From JBBKWH01 sp037968855 (GTDB taxonomy: Bacteria; Pseudomonadota; Gammaproteobacteria; Pseudomonadales; Moraxellaceae): 19,595 nucleotides of DNA. The notes beneath the pieces were generated by a model. That model made no database searches, had not been told where the DNA came from, and saw nothing but the letters and a program-made list of their open reading frames with translations. This document shows positions 14,890 to 19,595 of the stretch, in pieces. The DNA lies in the NCBI GenBank assembly GCA_037968855.1, contig JBBKWH010000039.1, positions 1 to 19,595 of the forward strand, written 5' to 3'. Every line of letters begins with the position of its first letter. Positions within the stretch are counted from its first letter, which is position 1. A program made the translations under genes and the position numbers.

Positions 14890-15762
14890 TCAGCGGCTCG
14901 GTAGCAAGCCACGCGGATCTACGGGCTTACCATTAAGTCGTACTTGAAACTCCAGCATGACTCGATCCGTACCGCTGTTACCCATCTCGGCGATGGTTTG
15001 TCCAGCTTTCACACGCTCATTTTCTTTGACAAGCAAACGGCTGTTATGTGCATAGGCACTAATATAACCGTTTAGATGCCGTATCAACACCAGCTTTCCG
15101 TACTCCTTAAGCCCATCATCGGCGTAAACCACCTCTCCATCGGCTGCCGCCAAAATGGGTAAGCCTATCGCCCCGCTAAAGCGAATCCCTTTAATTTGTT
15201 TAGCCAGATTAAACTCATCCAAAACAGGCTGGCTCACAGGCCAAATCCATGCACCAGAACGAGCAGCGGTTGTACTTGTCGTGGCAGGAGATGTAGGCAT
15301 GGCCATTGAGCCTGTTGGCGCAGCAGGTGGTGGCGGCAACCGTGTTGGTGTAGGACGGCTGATACTCGCAGGTGCTGGCAGCTGGCTCGCCGCTAGTGGC
15401 TTTGCGACCGTCGTACCCTGCGGGGTTAACACACGAATCCGCTCCGCAGATCCAGATGTGCGCAGCCGTAAGCGCTGCTCGGCATAAATCGTATAGTTGC
15501 TATCGACTTGATTCAGACGACCAAGCTCACGATAATCCAGCCCATAACGCGCCGCAATGCCCCCTAACGTATCGCCCCGCTTCACCGTATAAAATTCGGG
15601 AACCGCAACCATCCGCTGCACAGAAGTTGGCACTGTTGGTCGTGATGCACAACCCGCCAAAAATGCACAACTCAAGACCACACTGATCGAGCCAGTGGTA
15701 AAAATGGATAAGCGCTGCGCTGATTTGGTCGTCGAATCGGTTGTGTCGGTGATCTGCTTCAT
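14890..15762 (-). CDS. nlpD: NlpD-like lipoprotein (LysM plus degenerate LytM/M23 domain)
   Basis: A 290-aa envelope lipoprotein. A hydrophobic signal segment ends in the lipobox LAGC with Cys38. The LysM peptidoglycan-binding repeat follows (YTVKRGDTLGGIAARYGL...LNQV, about 53-95), then a Pro/Thr-rich linker, then a LytM domain (about 165-290). The usual M23 zinc ligands are missing: GIRFSG replaces HxGxD, and LEFQVR replaces the HxH strand. This fits NlpD, which activates the amidase AmiC at division rather than cutting the wall itself. The start at 15762 has AGGAG ten bases upstream. It lies 48 bp downstream of surE, the classical pairing, but rpoS, the usual next gene, is absent. Confidence 0.85.
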   Translation of the reverse strand: MKQITDTTDSTTKSAQRLSIFTTGSISVVLSCAFLAGCASRPTVPTSVQRMVAVPEFYTVKRGDTLGGIAARYGLDYRELGRLNQVDSNYTIYAEQRLRLRTSGSAERIRVLTPQGTTVAKPLAASQLPAPASISRPTPTRLPPPPAAPTGSMAMPTSPATTSTTAARSGAWIWPVSQPVLDEFNLAKQIKGIRFSGAIGLPILAAADGEVVYADDGLKEYGKLVLIRHLNGYISAYAHNSRLLVKENERVKAGQTIAEMGNSGTDRVMLEFQVRLNGKPVDPRGLLPSR

Positions 15763-15810
15763 GCCTTCATTTCTCCTCAAGTATCTTTGATCTGCACCTT
15801 TGCTGTTGGG

Positions 15811-16584
15811 CTAATCTTGGGCAAGCCGCTCACGCAAATGAGTTAACGCGGCATAACTGGTCGAATCCATTTGGATTGGCGTAATACTGACACAGCCCGA
15901 TGCAATGGCATCAAAATCTGTACGAATGCTCTGCGGTGTCTGCAAGGTTTCGGCAATTGCTTCGCCAGATAAACCAATCCAACACACCTGCCGACCACGC
16001 GGATCGACGCTATTCATTATTGGCAATGGGCTGGCTCGACGACCTAAACGCGTTGCGCTGACGCCTTGCAACACCTCAATATCTGGAATATTAATATTAT
16101 AGATATGCCGATGCGGTAAGGCAGGTATGCCTTTTTGAATAAAGTCATGCACCCATTGGGCCGCCACTTGATAGTCGCTGGCGTGCAAATGCTGGCGTAC
16201 GTTTGGCCCCACCATCGAAATAGCCAGTGCAGGCAAGCGCAAATCACGCCCTTCAAACGCTGCTCCGACCGTCCCCGAATACAGCACATCATCGCCTAGA
16301 TTAGCGCCACTATTAATACCACTGACCACCAGATCAAAAGACTGATCAAACAACCCATTTAATGCCAAATAAACACAGTCGGCAGGTGTACCATTGACCG
16401 CCCAAAAACCATTAGGCAATTGCACAGGTCGCAACGGACGATCCAAGGTTAAAGCGCTCGAAAACCCACTACGCTCTGCATCTGGAGCAACCACCACCAC
16501 ATCACCCAACGGCGCCAATGCCTGCTGCAACGCCAAAATACCCGGTGCCATCACCCCATCATCGTTACTAATTAAAATTCTCAT
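15811..16584 (-). CDS. surE: 5'/3'-nucleotidase SurE
   Basis: A 257-aa metal-dependent phosphatase acting on nucleoside monophosphates, typical length for the family. The N-terminal MRILISNDDGVMAPG gives Asp8 and Asp9. RSGFSSALT supplies Ser39 and SGINSGANLGDDV supplies Asn91, the set of metal ligands known in SurE. The ATG at 16584 has GGAGTG upstream; the track-style earlier start would add seven residues. It is the first gene of the surE-nlpD operon. Its upstream flank (from about 16600) abuts the integrase region, so the native promoter neighbourhood may have been altered by insertion. Confidence 0.95.
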   Translation of the reverse strand: MRILISNDDGVMAPGILALQQALAPLGDVVVVAPDAERSGFSSALTLDRPLRPVQLPNGFWAVNGTPADCVYLALNGLFDQSFDLVVSGINSGANLGDDVLYSGTVGAAFEGRDLRLPALAISMVGPNVRQHLHASDYQVAAQWVHDFIQKGIPALPHRHIYNINIPDIEVLQGVSATRLGRRASPLPIMNSVDPRGRQVCWIGLSGEAIAETLQTPQSIRTDFDAIASGCVSITPIQMDSTSYAALTHLRERLAQD

Positions 16585-16662
16585 AAGTGTTTCACTCCGT
16601 CCCATATTGTGTCAAAAAACCATGCTAAACACTGATTAAGCTACATCATAGACCTTTTGCGT

Positions 16663-16689
16663 GTTTCATAGCGTTTCATCTTGTTTCGT
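16663..16689. repeat. Three GTTTC(A/G)T direct repeats on a 10-bp period upstream of the integrase
   Basis: GTTTCAT at 16663, GTTTCAT at 16673 and GTTTCGT at 16683 are exactly ten bases apart, about one helical turn, so they face the same side of the DNA. They lie between surE and the integrase gene. Candidates are integrase arm-type sites, a regulator's sites, or part of the attachment site. Confidence 0.45.
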
Positions 16690-16704
16690 GGAATCCCATC
16701 ACAA

Positions 16705-16732
16705 AGTGGGTATGATGCGGTGTATACCCACT
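16705..16732. promoter_or_regulatory. Inverted repeat in the integrase promoter region
   Basis: AGTGGGTAT (16705-16713) and ATACCCACT (16724-16732) are perfect 9-bp arms around a 10-bp centre, with a third half-like ATACCC at 16748-16753 directly before the integrase ATG. It could be an operator for an excisionase or repressor, or for autoregulation by the integrase. Confidence 0.5.
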
Positions 16733-16756
16733 TAACTACAATCGGCATACCCGCAA

Positions 16757-17941
16757 ATGCTTACCGAAACCAAAATCAAAAGCTCAAAGCCAGCAGACAA
16801 GGCTTATAAGCTGTCAGATAGCCATGGTCTTTATCTAGACATTAAACCAAGCGGCCTAAAAATATGGCGCTATCGCTATAGGTTAGATGGCAAGGAAAGC
16901 AGCTATACGATTGGCGAGTATCCAGCGGTATCGCTGGCCGATGCGAGAGTACTACATAAATCGGCGCGACAGCTTGTCAGAGATGGCATTAGCCCTGTTG
17001 CCGAACGAACTGCTGAACGTGAACGACGGACTGAAAAGAAGCTGTTATTTAGTGATCTGGCAAATGAGTGGCAGGAAAATTGGCTATCCGATAAAACACT
17101 CGGCTATCGCAAGCAAGTTAAAGCTACTCTTGCAAACGACGTATTGGGCGTGATTGGAGCCAAGCCGCTAATCGATGTGACATCAGCAGATGTAATGACG
17201 ATCATCAACGCGACTATTGCGCGAGTTAGAAAAAAGAATACTCAGGCCACTGGTGAGTCAGCGGCAAAGCTATCAAGGCAAGTGGTCAGCAGTGTTTTTC
17301 AATATGCAATCGCTACACTGCGCGCCGAAAACGATCCAGCATATGCAACAAGGCGCGTGATACAGAAGCCACAAACGAAACATGCGAGAGCACTATCAGA
17401 ACAAGAGGTCAGACACTTATTTGGGCTACTAAGCAACTACCCCAGCCGATCCGTTCGCGATGCCATCCATTTTATGCTATTGACCATGGTCAGAACTAAA
17501 GAGGCACGGCTGGCCCGCTGGCAGGACATAGATTTTGATAATGCGCTATGGACCATCCCTGCCGAACTCATGAAGAAACGACGCATGCACCTAGTCCCGC
17601 TATCAAATCAAGCCATCGAACTGCTAAGAGAGCGGCTGACATATAGCAAGAATGACGTGCTTATTTTCCCATCACCGCAAAAACATACCTGCGAACTGGC
17701 CACAACGACAATCAATAGAGCATTGCTAACGATGGGCTGTAATGATGTGACTGGTCATGATTTTAGGGCAACCGCATCGACGGCACTAAATGCCAACGGA
17801 TTTAACTCCGATTGGATTGAAAGACAGCTTGCACACGTTGATGACAATCAAGTCAGAAGCTCATATAACCATGCGGACTATTTGAAGGAGCGGCGTGAGA
17901 TGCTGCAATGGTGGGCGGACTATCTGGATGGTTTGAGATAA
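16757..17941 (+). CDS. P4-type tyrosine recombinase / integrase
   Basis: A 394-aa site-specific recombinase, probably responsible for insertion and excision of the element to its right. The N-terminal DUF4102 arm-binding domain covers about 1-90 (KLSDSHGLYLDIKPSGLKIWRYRY split over the segment, then YTIGEYPAVSLADAR). A core-binding region follows, and the catalytic domain lies from about 215. Catalytic residues visible are Arg246 (MVRTKEARL), His334 and Arg337 (GHDFRATAS), His360 (QLAHVDD) and the probable nucleophile Tyr370 (RSSYNHADY). The length matches the family and no frameshift is seen, so it may be active. There is no clear ribosome site before the ATG. It reads away from surE. Unusually for this family, no tRNA gene is visible next to it. 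Confidence 0.93.
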   Translation: MLTETKIKSSKPADKAYKLSDSHGLYLDIKPSGLKIWRYRYRLDGKESSYTIGEYPAVSLADARVLHKSARQLVRDGISPVAERTAERERRTEKKLLFSDLANEWQENWLSDKTLGYRKQVKATLANDVLGVIGAKPLIDVTSADVMTIINATIARVRKKNTQATGESAAKLSRQVVSSVFQYAIATLRAENDPAYATRRVIQKPQTKHARALSEQEVRHLFGLLSNYPSRSVRDAIHFMLLTMVRTKEARLARWQDIDFDNALWTIPAELMKKRRMHLVPLSNQAIELLRERLTYSKNDVLIFPSPQKHTCELATTTINRALLTMGCNDVTGHDFRATASTALNANGFNSDWIERQLAHVDDNQVRSSYNHADYLKERREMLQWWADYLDGLR

Positions 17942-17944
17942 AGG

Positions 17945-17958
17945 TGTCGAATTCGACA
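17945..17958. repeat. Perfect 14-bp palindrome after the integrase stop
   Basis: TGTCGAATTCGACA reads the same on both strands and begins four bases after the integrase stop codon. It has no U-tract, so it looks more like a protein-binding site than a terminator. Confidence 0.45.
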
Positions 17959-18323
17959 GGTTTAAAACCACTGCAACCTCACTGCTCCACAATGGCCACT
18001 GAGATCAACACTAGGCAGTGGTTATGGCAATCTACGCAATCACAAATACAGCTAAAGTATGGATGATCACAAAAGACAGTCTATTGATCGCTTGCCACTA
18101 CCAGCATGACTAAGCTGCTCTCATGGCTTTTGCATTTGGCTTGTGTGATCAGCTTGCTACCATTGCTGGTGATGGGCTGATTATTGAAGACATGGTGGTG
18201 GATCAGATTACACGGATGGCGACATCTGCCTGAGTGGATCATGATGATGTATGTCTGAACAAACACGAATCCAAACCGAAGCAATCAAACCAATAAAAAA
18301 CAAAAACTTACGGCATATTTATT

Positions 18324-18367
18324 GAAAAAATTTCCTGTTTTATTAATTTTTTTTAGAAAAATTTCTA
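18324..18367. promoter_or_regulatory. Paired palindromic operator candidates
   Basis: GAAAAAATTTC (18324-18334) and TAGAAAAATTTCTA (18354-18367) share the core GAAA-(A)n-TTTC. Their centres are about 31-32 bp apart, three helical turns, and they lie just upstream of the promoter of the two-gene operon. The layout fits cooperative binding by an XRE repressor, most simply the one encoded as the second gene. Because the region is AT-rich, some of the symmetry could be by chance. Confidence 0.4.
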
Positions 18368-18370
18368 GTT

Positions 18371-18399
18371 TTTCCACATTTTTTTAGTTAGCATATAAA
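18371..18399 (+). promoter_or_regulatory. Sigma70-type promoter of the two-gene operon
   Basis: TTTCCA (18371-18376, four of six to the -35 consensus) and TATAAA (18394-18399, five of six to the -10) are 17 bp apart. Transcription would begin near 18406, about 16 bases before the ATG at 18422, which has GAGGGG ahead of it. Confidence 0.5.
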
Positions 18400-18421
18400 G
18401 TCACTAGAGGGGTAGTACAAC

Positions 18422-19105
18422 ATGCTGAATAGTGTCGAAGTAATTAGCAATCCATATGACGTCGAAATCCGACTTAATGAGCTATTTGGATTCGGTCAAG
18501 TAGTGCTTATTCGTGCGATTTTTGATGGATTCATCAAGCGTAATGAAGCAACTGGTAACCATCCCAAAACATATGGTGGAACATGTCACTATGCAGAAGG
18601 CACAGCAATCCTAAGAGAGCAGCTTATTCCAGCGGGATGGGATGTATATAGTCGAAGCAATTCAGATTGGATTCTTGAAAAAAATCTTAAAATTATGATT
18701 AATTTCATGGTTGGAAACAATGCAGTCGGAACATTAGATACAATCAACTCAACTAACTCAACTCCTCTAAAAAAACAAAAAAATCCAACCAATAAAAATC
18801 CCAAGGGATCTATGTTTGCTGAAATAGCAAAAGGTCAACTTCAACGTACAGGGCTAATTCCATTTTCGCTTAATAGAGATACATCCTGCTGGGCATTAAT
18901 GTATTACATAGATCGTAAAAATAGCACTATTAGAGCTGAGATATCCTTCCCCTCTAGTCTGACGCAAAATGGCAAATATTTTGCCAGCTATTATGAGCGA
19001 ATCATTCTGTCAGAAATACCAATAGACTCTGACTCCTATGAAATCCAACCAACACATCAAGACAATCCTCCAGAGATTGATTTTGAGATCAAGCGTAAGG
19101 CATAG
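18422..19105 (+). CDS. Hypothetical protein paired with an XRE-ImmA/IrrE protein
   Basis: A 227-aa protein that I do not recognise. It has no signal peptide or membrane segment. Residues 1-100 look like a folded alpha/beta domain (NELFGFGQVVLIRAIFDGFIKRNEATGNHPKTYGG, with many charged and aromatic residues). Residues about 105-130 form a Ser/Thr/Asn/Lys-rich linker. Residues 130-205 form a second, strand-rich block (GLIPFSLNRDTSCWALMYYID, AEISFPSSLTQNGKYFASYYERIIL), and the end is acidic. It has a strong promoter and GAGGGG ribosome site. It is AT-rich compared with the core genes, consistent with transfer. Its stop is five bases before an XRE-ImmA/IrrE gene, and by that context it could be a toxin or another effector held in check by its partner; no catalytic motif was found to support a mechanism. 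Confidence 0.8.
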   Translation: MLNSVEVISNPYDVEIRLNELFGFGQVVLIRAIFDGFIKRNEATGNHPKTYGGTCHYAEGTAILREQLIPAGWDVYSRSNSDWILEKNLKIMINFMVGNNAVGTLDTINSTNSTPLKKQKNPTNKNPKGSMFAEIAKGQLQRTGLIPFSLNRDTSCWALMYYIDRKNSTIRAEISFPSSLTQNGKYFASYYERIILSEIPIDSDSYEIQPTHQDNPPEIDFEIKRKA

Positions 19106-19110
19106 CGATA

Positions 19111-19595
19111 ATGAGTCTTTTCAATTTTAATAGGCTCGAACTTGCTCGCCAGCGCCGTGGTTTTACCAAAAGAGAGTTAGCAGAAAAACTCAATGTAACT
19201 GAGAGAACTCTGTCTAACTGGTATAAACATGGATTGATTAACGAAGCGATTGTTTATCAAATTTCAACTGAGCTTGGATTTCCAGAGAGCTTTTTCTATG
19301 GTTCAGATTTAGATGAAATCTCACTTGACGGCTTAAGCTTTCGTGCTCTAGCTAAAACCACTAATCGAAAAAAAAACATAGTCGTCAGCGAAGCTATAAT
19401 CGCATGGCTATTTAATGATTGGATCGACAAGAACTTTGACCTACCAAATGTTGAAGTTCCCGACTTGCACGAGCTAAGGTATGATTTTACAGATGAGTCT
19501 GCATTAAAGCCGTTTGACTACCGAAAGTCTGACTCTATGGATGAAAATTCAGATGATTGCAAAAATCCAGCATATCCAGAAGCTTGTGCAGAAAT
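19111..19595 (+). CDS. XRE-family HTH protein of ImmA/IrrE (COG2856) type, partial
   Basis: The first 161 codons are visible and the gene runs off the right edge. Residues 5-60 are a classic XRE helix-turn-helix (RLELARQRRGFTKRELAEKL, then TERTLSNWYKHG and LGFPESFFYG). They are followed by SFRALAKTT (about 87-95) and WLFNDWIDKNFDLPNVEVPDL (about 109-129). That series is the typical N-terminal part of proteins that continue into an ImmA/IrrE M78 zinc-peptidase domain with an HExxH motif, which would lie beyond the window. An insertion of about 25 residues (RYDFTDE to DDCKN) separates the linker from NPAYPEACAE, where the peptidase part normally begins. It starts five bases after the unrecognised 227-aa gene, so it is co-transcribed with it. 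Its likely role is repressor, antitoxin or anti-repressor of that partner. Confidence 0.85.
   Translation, partial: MSLFNFNRLELARQRRGFTKRELAEKLNVTERTLSNWYKHGLINEAIVYQISTELGFPESFFYGSDLDEISLDGLSFRALAKTTNRKKNIVVSEAIIAWLFNDWIDKNFDLPNVEVPDLHELRYDFTDESALKPFDYRKSDSMDENSDDCKNPAYPEACAE

Larger units (their letters stand above)
17942..18421. other. Gene-poor region between integrase and the two-gene operon
   Basis: No convincing gene is visible in these 480 bp. The left part holds a 14-bp perfect palindrome (17945-17958) and a 9-bp inverted repeat (AACCACTGC at 17966, GCAGTGGTT at 18015). Two short in-frame reading frames, 18024-18113 (29 codons) and 18123-18233 (36 codons), share one frame and are separated by a TAA. 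Neither has a ribosome site, so they may be the remains of a gene. The right part (about 18290-18421) is very AT-rich and holds the promoter of the downstream operon. Confidence 0.5.

Noticed and set aside
15760..15780. Three-codon minigene (ATG AAG GCA TGA) overlapping the nlpD start
   Set aside because: Too short to separate from chance; more likely just the nlpD ribosome-binding context.
16681..16700. T-loop-like stretch (GTTTCG...GAATCCC) that might be a tRNA 3' end at the element boundary
   Set aside because: The spacing does not match a T-arm, no acceptor or anticodon stem can be paired upstream, and the following bases do not give a CCA end.
18081..18284. 67-codon minus-strand reading frame between integrase and the operon
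   Set aside because: No ribosome site and a composition rich in His, Ile and Cys without family resemblance; it overlaps a region better explained as non-coding or as a gene remnant.

Overview
The window looks like the chromosome of a gammaproteobacterium, most likely Pseudomonadales and perhaps Moraxellaceae. This is inferred from AmpG, GloA (E. coli-like, Ni-type metal ligands), Grx4/GrxD, a YcbZ/LonH-type Lon-like protease, a Pseudomonas-like HugZ, an UndA-like oxidase, and a surE-nlpD pair without the rpoS that usually follows nlpD. No rRNA, tRNA or CRISPR array was seen. No database search was possible, so family names rest on motifs and remembered family sequences.

Layout of the core part (1 to about 16.6 kb): the left edge carries the N-terminal third of ZapE/AFG1, translationally coupled to a COG2945 alpha/beta hydrolase (both on -). 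Next comes a divergent pair: an AraC-type regulator with an arabinose-binding-like domain (-) and a Baeyer-Villiger-type flavin monooxygenase (+). A bidirectional terminator separates the monooxygenase from an ampG-gloA operon (-, stop and start codons overlapping). A HugZ-like gene is divergent from ampG and is followed by a large Lon-like AAA+ protease (both +). A membrane GGDEF diguanylate cyclase (-) converges on the protease. After an AT-rich intergenic region lies an UndA-like haem-oxygenase-fold diiron enzyme (+). A monothiol glutaredoxin (-) and argD (+) are divergent. A LysR regulator and the surE-nlpD pair (all -) complete the core.

From about 16.6 kb to the right end the window reads as one edge of an integrative element. 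It has a P4-type tyrosine integrase preceded by ordered short repeats, then about 480 bp without a convincing gene but with palindromes. An AT-rich promoter region with two near-identical palindromes follows. It leads into a two-gene operon: an unrecognised 227-aa protein and, 5 bp downstream, an XRE protein of the ImmA/IrrE (COG2856) type that runs off the window. The likely architecture is toxin/effector plus XRE-Zn-peptidase antitoxin or regulator, on mobile DNA. This is the best candidate here for an undescribed system.

Together the core genes are mostly housekeeping: cell division (zapE, nlpD), peptidoglycan recycling (ampG), detoxification (gloA), Fe-S handling (grxD), arginine synthesis (argD) and c-di-GMP signalling. 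Two oxidative enzymes of possible lipid or hydrocarbon relevance stand out: the BVMO-type monooxygenase and the UndA-like enzyme.
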